DNA of 64,000 nucleotides, taken from positions 33,403,909 through 33,467,908 of the forward strand of contig ML662442.1 of NCBI GenBank assembly GCA_007570785.1, in the 5' to 3' direction. The stretch's first letter is position 1. Each line of letters opens with the position of its first letter. The translations under genes and the position numbers were made by a program. The stretch comes from Antilocapra americana. Lineage: Eukaryota > Chordata > Mammalia > Artiodactyla > Antilocapridae. Shown in pieces: positions 46,369-57,188 of the stretch. The notes beneath the pieces were generated by a model. That model was not told where the DNA came from. It was given only the letters and a program-made list of their open reading frames with translations, and made no database searches.

Positions 46369-47481
46369 TGCCGGGAGCCGTCAGGATGCCCCCTTGCTCG
46401 GATGACAAGGTCACAAGACTAAGAAAGAAATTGCAAAGCTGACTTTCTTTATCGGGGCATCCTGGGCAAGCCCCACCCTGGTATTTTTCTTGGAAGTTCT
46501 GTCCATGCTTGGAACATTGGCTCATCTCAGTAAGTCAGTCACAGTTGGAAAGAATTCGTCCTGAGGTAATCCCCCCAGACCTTATTGACCAGAGGATCCG
46601 GGAAGGTGGATCACCTTCCCCGGGGGCTAAGGAGGAATGAAAGGGACATTTAAATAGGTTACTACTCCTCCTACTAATTACTGGGGAGTTTACCAAGAGT
46701 TCTCTGGGGGTCATGGCAAGGCCACCACCAGAAACGCTCGTACTTGGGTCACCTTTCCACCTCCCACTCCCCTGACCACTCCACGGAGAAGGCTCGCTTC
46801 CTTGAAGAAATCAGGCTCGATTGAGACTTAGGAATGCTCATAATTGTGGCCAGCATAGTTGGAGATATTGATTGCTTTAGGATAATGTAGACAGAGGAAT
46901 TTATTATAGTAGTTATAAGGTTAATAGGGTTTTATTGCTGAAGCAGTGCTGCTTGACTGTCTCTTAGTTCTCTTTCCTCTCTCTAAACTGTCTCTTTGTC
47001 CTCTTTCCAGTTCTGGTAAGAACTTGAGTAGGTTACTAGAATAAACAGTCTCAAGCTTAAGCCCTTCCCTCTAGCTTCTACATAGTTGTACCTGATAAGA
47101 GAAATGTAACCTTTCTACTTAGGTTGATGTACTTATCATGATTGAATGAAGTATACTGAAGACATTCAAATGGTAAACATACTATTGTTAAATCTAATTA
47201 CATAAAAATCTGACTTCTGCAAAGGGAATGTTTCATGATAGTTTGGGGAATGAACTCAATGATAAGGTTGCTATGGGAGGTAGAAAACAAAAAATTGTAT
47301 AGAATGATAGGTGATGTAATGATGTAATGGGGATGTCTTTTGGCTATAAAAACTGTAAACCAATAAAAATAAACTGAGAGAGACTGCTCCATCACCACAC
47401 ATCGACTCAGCTCAGTTCTTCTTCCTCCGACGCCACCCATCCCTCAAGACCCCCGGACCCCGCTGGGGCTGGACCCCGGCA
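46369..47481 (+). mobile_element. Class II (ERVK-like) solo LTR
   Basis: A 1113-bp LTR bounded by perfect 7-bp inverted ends (tgccggg ... cccggca) and a 6-bp TSD with one mismatch. A TATA-like ctataaaaa lies at 47344-47352 and AATAAA at 47362-47367, followed by a GC-rich R-U5. The poly(A) signal sits before the predicted start (about 47,374), implying a very short R region. There is no second LTR and no gag, pol or env, so it is a recombination-derived solo LTR with no viral coding sequence. Confidence 0.85.
47340..47375 (+). promoter_or_regulatory. LTR TATA box and poly(A) signal
   Basis: ctataaaaa at 47344-47352 with AATAAA 10 bp later at 47362-47367. This is the LTR's promoter core; activity today is unknown. 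Confidence 0.6.
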
Positions 47482-47487
47482 ACCATT

Positions 47488-49272
47488 GATCTATTTTTGC
47501 ATATTTCCACGTTAATTTTTTTGGTATTGAGTTATTTTTACTTATAAATTTTTCTCACCTTGAAATGATATGTTCATTCTTACCAAAATATATCAAATAT
47601 GCAGGCTGTCTACTCCACAAATATCTGTATTACATTCCACCTTGAGAAATACACTACAAAGACTTTAAAGAAGTCTAGAAGCTCATCTGTATGCACCTTT
47701 TCAAAAGAACCACGCACAGTATTGAGAAACATCAACTATCTAAAAGTTGGGGTACTCAAATTAACAAGGGGCCTTGAGCACTTTAGTTGGCAAAAAAAAA
47801 GCCAAGTACTGAGTCATTCTGCATTACCAACAGTCTTATCTCTGTTTAAAACAGCAAAGTATCACGTGGAGCCTTTTGCTTTTTTCTGGTTTTATTTTTT
47901 TAAAAAAATTTCAAACTTACTTAACTTTCACATTGTTCTAATTCACAAGCAGCTAGTTTGTATGAAAAAATTCTGCCATCATTTCAGAATGGCAACCAGG
48001 GTTTAAAATGATGGCATATATCTAAGCTGAAAAAGTGTGTTCTCCTTTACGTTTTAGTATCACTGTTTCATTACACACTTAACATTCTGTTTCATCATCT
48101 AATGTAACGTAATATGACAAGTAAGATTCGAGAAAAGAAATCATTGTTTATATCAGCTAGCTACGTTCTATTTAAAAAGCTGATATCTATCTCCACTTCC
48201 CTGAATACACCAAATAGCACCACAGCATAAGCCAACATCTGCTTTCAGACACTGGTTAATGAGTTGATGGCTGACTGTTAAAAAATCTGAGTAGCTTGGC
48301 ACATCACATTCCACCCCAAAATTATGATATATGATGTTTTATAGCTTCCAATTTTCTTGAAAAGATTGTGTTTTTCTTGTGTTATCATCTTTTCCTGTCT
48401 TGTTTATATATTTTAACACCTACATGGGTTCACACAAAAATATCGAGTTTCTTTTCATTTCCTTAATTAAGACAAACTACATAATTCCATTAATGCCACT
48501 GGAGAAAAATATTACTAAGTTCTGTTTCTTCAAGGATAAAAGCACAGAAAAAGATGGGCCAAGACTGTCTTTGCTTCCTATATGTTCCAATCTTGAAGAG
48601 AATATATTTCTTTGTGTGAAAATATATTAGTCTCCCTCCAATAGTGTGTATCTCAATATCTAGATGTTTTCATACACTTTTACATTGATTATTAAATGTT
48701 TATTATCTTGCCTGAAACTTTTAAAATTTTATCAATTACTAATATTATGTAACATTAAAGATACCTCATAGTGGAGGATCAAATTTTGAAGTATTAATAT
48801 TAAATCCTCAGATCAATCTCTACTATTCTTATTAATGTTATTTATATTGTCTACATTAGCTGTGTTCAACTTTTCATTTGTACCTCACTGATTCTGAGTT
48901 AAGACAATGGAGATTTCCTGTGGGGAAATTTTCTTGAAGTTTAAGGCTGGAAGTTCTTTTCTTACTTAAAGATAATACCTTTAATTGTGAGCAGCAATGC
49001 TATTGAGGAAAAAACAACATTTAAAAATGTTAAAGATCTATTTTAGCCTATTTAATTTTTAAAAACACTGATTGTATAGTTAATATAGGATAGAATTTTG
49101 AAATTCAAATTCGTTAATATAAGGTTAATTAGCCTACCATCTGTTTTTGTAAGGCTCACAAGCTATAACACCTTTTACATTCTTAAATGGCTATAGAAGT
49201 GCCTACATAGTATCCTTGATTTTTCTTTGTAAACTGAAAATGCTAAAACATTTATTATGTATCCCTTTAAGC
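47488..49272. other. AT-rich unassigned sequence
   Basis: No recognised repeat. The 135-codon frame at 47599-48006 has no domain or hydrophobic pattern that I recognise and no coding context; I treat it as chance. Confidence 0.4.
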
Positions 49273-49281
49273 AAACATTTG
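49273..49281. repeat. Left TSD of second inverted L1
   Basis: aaacatttg, repeated at 49866-49874. Confidence 0.75.
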
Positions 49282-49865
49282 TCTGTTCTCAGTGTCTTTG
49301 CCTCCATTGCAGCCCTGCAGATAGGTTTATCAGTACCATCTTTCCAGATTCCACATATATGCATTAATATATGATATTTTATACTTTGTGACTTACTCCA
49401 CTGTCTGTGATAAGCTCTAGGTTCATCCACCTTATTAGAGCTAAGTCAAATGTGTACCCATTATGGCTGAGTTATATTCCATTGTGTATATGTACCACAG
49501 CTTCTTTACCCATTCATCTGTAATGGAGGTGCAGACATGTGGACACAGGCAGGTAAGGAGAAGGTGGGATGAATTGAAAGAGTATCACTGAAACATATAC
49601 ATTACCGTATGTAAAATTAGATACCCACTGGAAATTTGCTATATGATGAAAGGAGCTCTAACTTGGTGCTCTGTGATGACCTAGAGGGGTGGGATGGGGT
49701 GGGACACAGGAAGGAGGTTCCAGCGAGAAGGGATATACACATACCTAAGGCTGATTCATGTTGATACATGGCAGAAACCAACACTATGCTGTAAAACAAT
49801 ATCATCCAATTAAAAGTAAGTGAATTTAAATGAAATGAAATGCCATGAGATCTGAAGAAAAAAGA
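49282..49865 (+). mobile_element. L1 3' end with 5' inversion (twin-primed)
   Basis: Positions 49282 to about 49,521 are antisense L1 ORF2 end and early 3' UTR ('atattccattgtgtatatgt', 'caccttattagagc'). From about 49,522 the sequence is sense 3' UTR ('gacatgtggacacaggcagg', 'gagctctaacttggtgctct', 'acatggcagaaaccaacact') to an A-rich end. The two halves meet at nearly adjacent L1 positions. A 9-bp TSD flanks it. This is an older subfamily than the L1 at 3372. Confidence 0.88.
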
Positions 49866-49874
49866 AAACATTTG

Positions 49875-50161
49875 CTGACCCCTGAACTGGAGGAAAGGAT
49901 CATTGCGCCTTTACCACTACTGTGTAGTTTCTATGCATTGTGGCCACTGGTCTACAGGAAACACAAGACGTTTGGATGAGTATAGTAGGAAGGGTGTTTG
50001 GGTGAAATGTTTAGGTTTCTGTTTTCACCTGGTTTTTTTCGTTTTTTGTTATTTTTTTTCATCTCTTAGTTTTAACTCAGCACTTTGCCTCCCATTTCTC
50101 CAATAAACTTTTCCTTAAAATAGAAAAATTTTACTTCCTATAGACTATAATTACAATAACA
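49875..50161. other. Unassigned sequence
   Basis: No recognised element; no gene. Confidence 0.4.
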
Positions 50162-52386
50162 ATTCAGTTCAGTTCAGTGGCTCAGCCATGTCAGACTCTA
50201 CAACCCCATGAATCGCAGCATGCCAGGCATCCCTGAGTCTACCATCTCCAAGAGTCTACCCAAACCCACAGCCATTGAGTCGGTGATGCCATCCAGCCAT
50301 CTCATCCTCTGTTGTCCCCTTCTCCTCCTGCCCCCAATCCTTCTCAGCATTAGTGTCTTTTCCAATGTGTCAACTATATGCAGGAGGTGACCAAAGAATT
50401 GGAGTTTCAGCTTCAACATCAGTCCTACCAATGAACACCCAGGACTGATCTCCTTTAGGATGGACTGGTTGAATCTTCTTGAAGTCCAAGGGACTCTCAA
50501 GAGTCTTCTCCAACAGTTCAAAAGCATCAATTCTTCAGTACTCAGCTTTCTTTATCATCCAACTCTCACATCCATGACTACTGGAAAAACCATAGCCTTG
50601 ACTAGACGGACCTTTGTTGGCAAAGTAATGTCTCTGCTTTTCAATATGCTATATAGGTTGGTCATAACCTTCCTTCCAAGGAGTAAGTGTCTTTTAATTT
50701 CATGGCAGCAATCACCATCTGCAGTGATCTGGGAGCCCCAAAATACAAAGTCAGCCACTGTTTCCACTGTTTCCCCATCTATCTTCCATGAAATGATGGG
50801 AGCAGATTCCATGATCTTAGTTTTCTGAATGTTGAACTTTAAGCCAATTTTTTCATTCTCCTGTTTCACTTTCATCAAGAGGCTTTTTAGTTCCTCTTCA
50901 CTTTCTGCCATAAGGGTGGTGTCATCTGCATATCTGAGGTTATTCATATTTCTCCCTGCAATCTTGATTCCAGCTTGTGCTTCTTCCAGCCCAGCATTTC
51001 TCATGATGTATTCTGCATATAAGTTAAATAAGCAGAGTGACAATATATAGCCTTGACGTACACCTTTTCCTATTTGGACATGTTGTGCTAACTGTTGCTT
51101 CCTGACCTACATACAAGTTTCTCAAGAGACTGGTCAGATGGTTTGGTATGCCCATCTCTTTCAAAATTGTCCATAGTTTATCGTGATCCACACAGTCAAA
51201 GGATTTGACATAGTCAGTAAAGCAGAAATAGATGTTTTTCTGGAACTCTCTTGCTTTTTTGATGATCCAGCAGATGTTGGCAATTTAATCTCTGGTTTCT
51301 CTGCCTTTTCTAAAACCAGCTTGAACATCTGGAAGTTCACGGTTCATGTATTGCTGAAGCTTGGCTTGGAGAATTTTGAGCATTTACTAGCGTGTGAGAT
51401 GAGTGTAATTGTGCAGTTGTTTGACCATTCTTTGGCATTGCCTTTCTTTGGGATTGGAATGAAAACTGACCTTTTTCAGTCCTGTGGCCACTGCTGAGTT
51501 TTCCAAATTTGCTGGCATATTGAGTGCAGCACTTTCACAGCATCATCTTTCAGGATTTGAAATAGCTCAACTGGAATTCCATCACCTCCACTGCCTTTGT
51601 TTGTAATGATGCTTCCTAAGGCCCACTTGACTTCACATCCAGGATGTCTGGCTCTAGGTGAGTGATCACACCATCATAATTATCTGGGTCATAAAGATCT
51701 TTTTTTGTACAGTTCTTCTGTGTATTCTTGCCACCTCTTCTTAATATCTTCTGCTTCTGTTAGGTCCATACCATTTCTGTCCTTTATTGAGCCCATCTTG
51801 GCATGAAATGTTCCCTTGGTATCTCTAATTTTCTTGAAGAGATCTTTGGTCTTTCCCATTCTGTTGTTTTCCTCTATTTCTTTGCATTGATTGCTGAGGA
51901 AGGCTTTCTTATTGCTCCTTGCTATTCTTTGGAACTCTGCATTCAAATGGGTATATCTTTCCTTTTCTCTTTTGCTTTTCACTTCCCGTCTTTTCATAGT
52001 TATTTGTAAGGCCTCCTCAGACAGCCATTTTGCTTTTTTACATTTCTTTTTCTTGGGGATGATCTTGATTCCTGTCCCCTGTACAATGTCACAAACCTCC
52101 ATCTATAGTTCATCAGGCACTCTGTCTGTTAAATCTAGTCCCTTAAATCTATTTCTCATTTCTACTGTATAGCCATAAGGGATTTGATTTAGGTCATGGC
52201 TGACTGGTCTAGTGGTTTTCTCCACTTTCTTCAATTTGAGTCTGAATTTGGCAATAAGGGGTTCGTGACCTGAGCCATAGTCAGTTCCTGGTCTTGTTTT
52301 TGCTGACTGTATAGAGCTTCTCCATCTTTAGCTACAAAGAATATAATCAATCTGATTTCAGTTTTGACCATCTGGTGATGTTCATG
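50162..52386 (-). mobile_element. BovB, 2.2 kb, antisense
   Basis: 5'-truncated BovB from the late endonuclease to the complete 3' end ('ttcagttcagttcagtggct' at the left edge). The RT Tyr-Ala-Asp-Asp box is intact (50921-50932 on the plus strand). Clean minus frames of 162 codons (50555-51043) and 137 codons (51689-52102) cover the RT C-terminus and the linker; other segments are broken. Confidence 0.94.
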
Positions 52387-52508
52387 TGATTTCACCTATT
52401 TGTGGACAATTAGGGACTGAAATGTTATCATCTCTCCACTCATAAACACAAAGAATATTCTTACATATGTTTACAAAATTGAGTAACAAATACACATAAA
52501 TTTACAAA

Positions 52509-52715
52509 AAGTTGACTCATTGGAAAAGACCATAATGCTGGGAAGGATTGAATGCAAAAGGAGAAGAGGGCTGAAGAGGATGAGATTGTTGGGTAAAATT
52601 CCAACTCAGTGGACATGATCTTAAGCAAACTCCAGGAGATAGAGAGGGACAAGGAGGCCTGGCATGCTGCAGTCCATGGGGTCTCAAAGAGCTAGACACA
52701 ACTAAGTGATTAAGC
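52509..52715 (+). mobile_element. BovB 3' end
   Basis: About 205 bp ('gttgactcattggaaaagac' to 'gacacaactaagtgattaa'). A weak flanking aaattta repeat is present. It is separate from the antisense copy to its left, which has its own 3' end. Confidence 0.88.
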
Positions 52716-53940
52716 AAAAACAACAAATTTAAAATAAATCAATAGTGTAAATATAAAATAAGTTTTATGGGTAAAAATGGTAGATTTTTTCCCTCTGGCT
52801 AAGCATTGAATAAGAATATAGGTATAAAATTTGAATAAACTGAAACCATACTAATTCTCAACTTAGACATGTATTCACTTAGTAAAGTTTCAACTTTCAA
52901 GCTTTGAAAGTTCATTTCAATGTTTCAACAATTCGTTCAAGTTTTTACTCTTTAGCCTTTCCCTGGAATATCTTGACATATATATTCTACTAGTGATGTC
53001 AAGAACTTTGTTACTGATGCCTCAGACACCAAGTTTTGAGGAAGCTTCCTTAAATTGCAAGGCGTCATCCCTCATAAAAGAACAATTCTTCTGTCTATAA
53101 AAATGACCTTTTTTCCAAGTTCCAGTTGTATGACTCTATACTAAATAAGTGATATTTTTATATCTAGATAAGTAAACACCTTTCTGAAGTGTAATGCATG
53201 GTATATTCTGCCTTTCTAAATTATTGCATAATTATGAGTTTATAATAATGTTTTAAGAGAATTGAACATCTCACTAGTTGTTTCATTTTAAGACCCAGAA
53301 AAATAACACATCCCCTGTCAGGCAGGTCTGGCTGTCTAGGCTGTTCCAAATGAAAATCAGGAAATAAATTCTAAATTGTGATTGGAGATAGCAAAAAAGA
53401 GGCATGAAAAATAACATAACCCTTTTCATTTTAGAGAAGAAAGAAACTGAGATCCAGGAAAACTTAGGGGAGCTATGCAAGCCCTTCCAAAATTTAGCTG
53501 CTGTGATTTTTATTTCTAAATCAGTAAACATGAGCATCTAATTTTTTTTCACACTTGGAGCAGAATAAAATAGTATTTAATGCAATTCAAAACAGATTTA
53601 GTAAGTCATCCTACTGCTATCATAACATTTCTTTTTTTGGTATATCTTTCTTCCAAACTCAGTTTTTCATTTAGCACCAAAAGAGACTACATCTCAGCAC
53701 TCAGAAAAGAAATAAAGGTTTTATTTTTAAAGAGTGTTAAGTCTACAAGTGACTAAAGAGTCTTTGATACCAAAAATATTCTAGGTAAAGGGGGAAATTT
53801 TCCAGTTTGAACAATATGCACTCATAAATGTGGCAGACTTTCTATTAGCCCAGATACTGGAAAGAACAGTTGGTGAGGCTGTGGCTGCTGAGAAACACAA
53901 TACATATCACAGAGAATATGGAATCAGGACGCTTCCTTCT
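52716..53940. other. Unassigned non-coding sequence
   Basis: No recognised repeat and no gene; the longest frame is 84 codons at 53283-53537 (minus). Confidence 0.4.
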
Positions 53941-54130
53941 CCCATTTGTACACACACACCTACACACTCACATGCACACTCTCATTCTCATACACTGAAT
54001 GTCTCATACATACTCAGAACCACACATAGTTTGTCCCAGGCACTTAGGTACACACAGACTCACACATTCTCTATAAGCACATCTCAGAGATACCCAAAAC
54101 AAGTTACATGGATACACACACACACCCCTT
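53941..54130. repeat. CA-rich low-complexity tract
   Basis: Interrupted acac-rich sequence ('tacacacacacctacacact', 'gatacacacacacacccc'). The 125-codon frame across it is Thr/His/Ser-rich by composition. Confidence 0.75.
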
Positions 54131-54432
54131 GCGTCACACACCTTGTGACCTCTTTATTGCAGAAAAGTTTTACCACCATATTGAAATATAACATCTTACA
54201 AATATGACAGTAACTCAGTCAACTCAAGAATGTGTCAATATAATGACAATAACATAAATAAAGAGAAAATTGTATGTCTAGGAGGCCATGGCTCCAAGAC
54301 TGTTTCTGGGAAAAGATAAATGATTCACCTCTGGCAGTTCACTCTTGTCCCTCATTTGTGAAAGACAGGAACTAGACTGGTGTTCCCCAAGCACTCAGGT
54401 TCTAAGAACATGTATTTAGATTTGCATATGAA

Positions 54433-55445
54433 TAAGACCACTTGACCTGCCACTTGAGAAACCTGTATGCAGGTCAGTAAGCAACAGTTAGAACTCGACA
54501 TGGAACAACAAACTAGTTCCAAATAGGATAAGGAGTACGTCAAGGCTGTATATTGTCATCCTGCTTATTTAACTTATATACAGAGTACATAATAAAAAAT
54601 GCTGGGCTGTAGGAAGCATAAGCTGGAATCAAGATTGCCGGGATAAATATCAATAACCTCAGATATGCAGATGACACCACCCTTATGGCAGAAAGCGAAG
54701 AACTAAAGAGCCTCTTGATGAAAGTGAAAGAGGAGAGTAAAAACGTTGGCTTAAAGCTCAACATTCAAAAAACTAAGATCATGGCATCTGGTCCCATCAC
54801 TTCATGGCAGATAGATGGGGAAGCAGTGGAAACTGTGGCTGACTTTATATTCCTGGGCTCCAAAATCACTACAGATGGTGATTGCAGCCATGAAATTAAA
54901 AGACGCTTACTGCTTGGAAGGAAAGTTTTGACCAACCTAGACAGCATATTAAAAAGCAGAGACTTTACTTTGCCAACAAAGGTCCATCTAGTCAAGGCTA
55001 TGGTTTTTCCAGTGGTCATGTATGGATGTGAGAGTTGGACTATAAAGAAAGCTGAGCGCTGAAGAATTGATACTTTTGAACTGTGGTGTTGGAGAAAATT
55101 CTTGAGAGTCCCTTGCACTGCAAGGAGATCCAACCAGTCCATTCTAAAGGAAATCAATCCCGGGTATTCAATGGAAGGACTGATGTTGAAGCTGAAACGC
55201 CAGTTCTTTGGCCACCTGATGCAAAGAGCTGACTCATTTGAAAAGACCCTAATGCTGGGAAGGATTGAGAGCAGGAGGAGAAGGGGACGATAGAGGATGA
55301 GATGGCTGGATGGCATCATGGACTCTATGGCCATGGGTTTGGGTGGACTCTGGGCGTTGGTGATGGACAGGGAGGCCTGGTGTGCTCCAGTTCATGAGGT
55401 TACAAAGAGTTGGAAACGACTGAGCAACTGAACTGAACTGAACTG
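54433..55445 (+). mobile_element. BovB 3' 1.0 kb
   Basis: RT core to 3' end ('accacttgacctgccacttg' to 'gcaactgaactgaactgaac'). The RT Tyr-Ala-Asp-Asp box is at 54664-54675, and a 125-codon clean frame (54685-55062) follows. Stops remain upstream and downstream. It is among the less diverged copies. Confidence 0.94.
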
Positions 55446-55999
55446 AAGTCATGAACTCTCACTGACTAACCCCAAATGGCCTGCCAAAGCATTTGGTTCA
55501 AACATTTGCTGTATATCTATACATTCAGCATTAGAAAAATTATAGTTTTCCAGAAAAACATGTAGTGTGCCTAAAGTGAGCAAGGAAATGGCGAGTTGGT
55601 TGACAGTCACTGACCTTGACCACATAAATACTGAAAGCGACTTACTAGGAATTATCAGTAGTAAACTCTATATCACCATAAAATAAATCATTTGCTAAAG
55701 GCATGACTGCCTTGGTGCTGAATAAACACTGTGCATGTTGAACAAACTTCAAGTAATGATGGTAAGAGTGATAAACTGTATATTAAAAGCAAAAACTCCC
55801 TTGCTTGAGCTTCTTCAGGAGTTATATCTGCCACCAGATTCATTCACTATAACTTTAATATTTGATATCCTTTCAAAATCTTTCAGATTTGGGAAAATTA
55901 GTGGCCTTACTTTAGTAATATTGTATGCTCATCTCAGCTCTCATGTAGGAAAAAGAGTGAACTACCCAAAGATTATCAGCTAGCAACTATCAAATTCCT
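55446..55999. other. Unassigned sequence
   Basis: No recognised element; the 82-codon frame at 55735-55983 shows no known domain. Confidence 0.4.
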
Positions 56000-56180
56000 A
56001 TTATGATCAAATGATTTGATGCTTTATTTAACTCTCCCAAGAACGGTCTGCAATGGTTAAAATTACTGTTCCCATCCAGCAGATTCTAGTACTAAAGCTC
56101 AGAGAGGTTGTAACCTGCCCAAAGCAACACAGCCAGTAAATAAAGATCCGAGACTGGAGCTAAGTTCTGATGGCCCCTTA
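56000..56180 (+). mobile_element. MIR SINE remnant
   Basis: 'gtactaaagctcagagaggt' then 'gtaacctgcccaaagcaaca' then 'cagccagtaaataaagatcc' is the MIR 3' half. Confidence 0.75.
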
Positions 56181-56319
56181 TCACTGAACAACTCTGGCCT
56201 GGATCATGCAGAAGTCTATGTAGACACAGTCTCCTGCAGTTGCTTAGGAAAGAGTTCAATTCCTGTGATCCCAGGTTAATCACAGAAAGTAAAGAAGCTC
56301 TTCTCATCTTCTAGAAAAT

Positions 56320-56444
56320 AGTTCCTGATCCCAATTATGCATCAGAATCACGAGGAAGTTTTCGATAAAATGACTGAGCTACACCTAAGACCAGTTATCA
56401 GGAGATGACACATAGGCCTGGAATTTAGGAAAAGGCTGCCCAGG
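56320..56444 (+). mobile_element. MER5A-like, left part
   Basis: 'attatgcatcagaatcacga' and 'ataggcctggaatttagga' match MER5A. Interrupted by a CHR-2 SINE; the end of the element lies at 56,793-56,836. Confidence 0.6.
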
Positions 56445-56792
56445 TGCTTCCCTGGTGGCTCCATTGTAAAGCATTCACCAGCCAATGCAGGAGATAGGGG
56501 TTTGACCCCAGATGGAGGAAGATCCCATATGCCTTGAAGCAACTAGGCCCATGCACCACAGCTACTAGGCCCACACTCTAGAGGCTGGGAGCAACAACAA
56601 CGGAAGCCCACAGACCCGAGAGCTCATGCTCCCAACAAGAGAAGCCGCTGCAATGAGAAGTCTGACTACCACAGCTAGAGAGTAGCCCTCACTCTCCGCA
56701 ACTAGAGAAAAGCCTATGCAGCAACAGAGATCCAGCACAGCCAAAAATAAATAAATAAAACTCAGATTTCCTCCATCTTCTGAAAAGAAGAT
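56445..56792 (+). mobile_element. CHR-2-type tRNA SINE
   Basis: Starts 'tgcttccctggtggctccat', with a head B-box-like 'ggtttgacccc', body 'agcaactaggcccatgcacc', 'aacaagagaagccgctgcaa' and 'gcaacagagatccagcacag', and a (ATAA)n tail to about 56,759. This family is shared by ruminants, hippos and whales. TSD gctgcccagg at 56435-56444 and 56793-56802. About 33 bp of extra sequence lies between the tail and the right TSD. Confidence 0.88.
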
Positions 56793-56836
56793 GCTGCCCA
56801 GGAGATTTTGATGTGCAACCAGAACTGAGAATCACT
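56793..56836 (+). mobile_element. MER5A-like, right part
   Basis: 'aggagattttgatgtgcaac' and 'ctgagaatcactg' complete the MER5A split by the SINE. Confidence 0.55.
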
Positions 56837-57030
56837 GTTTTGACCAGTGGTTCTCACACTATGTAGCCTCCAGGTCCATAGCATCAGCATCACCTGGAAA
56901 CCTGCAAATTCTCTGGTATCACCTCAGACCTGCTGAATAAAACTCTGAGGCTGAAGCCCAACAATTGTGCTTGAGCAAGTCCTCCGTCCAGATTCTCGCG
57001 TGAGTTAAAATTTCAGGACCATCTAGGGTG
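56837..57030 (-). mobile_element. MER5A-like, antisense
   Basis: 'ccagtggttctcacactatg', 'gcatcagcatcacctggaaa' and 'acctcagacctgctgaataa' follow antisense MER5A. It abuts the preceding sense copy. Confidence 0.7.
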
Positions 57031-57044
57031 CTCTACATCCAGCA

Positions 57045-57188
57045 CCCTAGAGATACCCTTTTCAAACTTTAACAAGTGTTAAACAGAAGTTGCAGTTCAG
57101 GTCTGGGTGGAGCCTGAGAACTTGCATTTCTAAGAAGCTTCTTTAAGGCGATGCTGACTTTATCCACAGAGGACACTTTGAGTTGAGC
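57045..57188 (+). mobile_element. MER5A-like, sense
   Basis: 'gtctgggtggagcctgagaa', 'cttgcatttctaagaagctt' and 'gaggacactttgagttg' match the MER5A 3' half. Confidence 0.6.

Noticed and set aside
47599..48006. 135-codon frame near the solo LTR as a retroviral remnant
   Set aside because: It lies outside the LTR and its TSD and has no gag, pol or env resemblance.
50162..52715. Antisense BovB followed by a sense BovB 3' end, as another twin-primed copy
   Set aside because: The antisense copy carries its own complete 3' end at 50,162, so these are two separate insertions.
53830..54207. 125-codon Thr/His-rich frame
   Set aside because: Composition comes from the CA-rich tract; no domain or coding signal.
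54765..55334. Minus-strand frame of 189 codons
   Set aside because: Antisense of the BovB RT region; similar shadows occur over other BovB copies.
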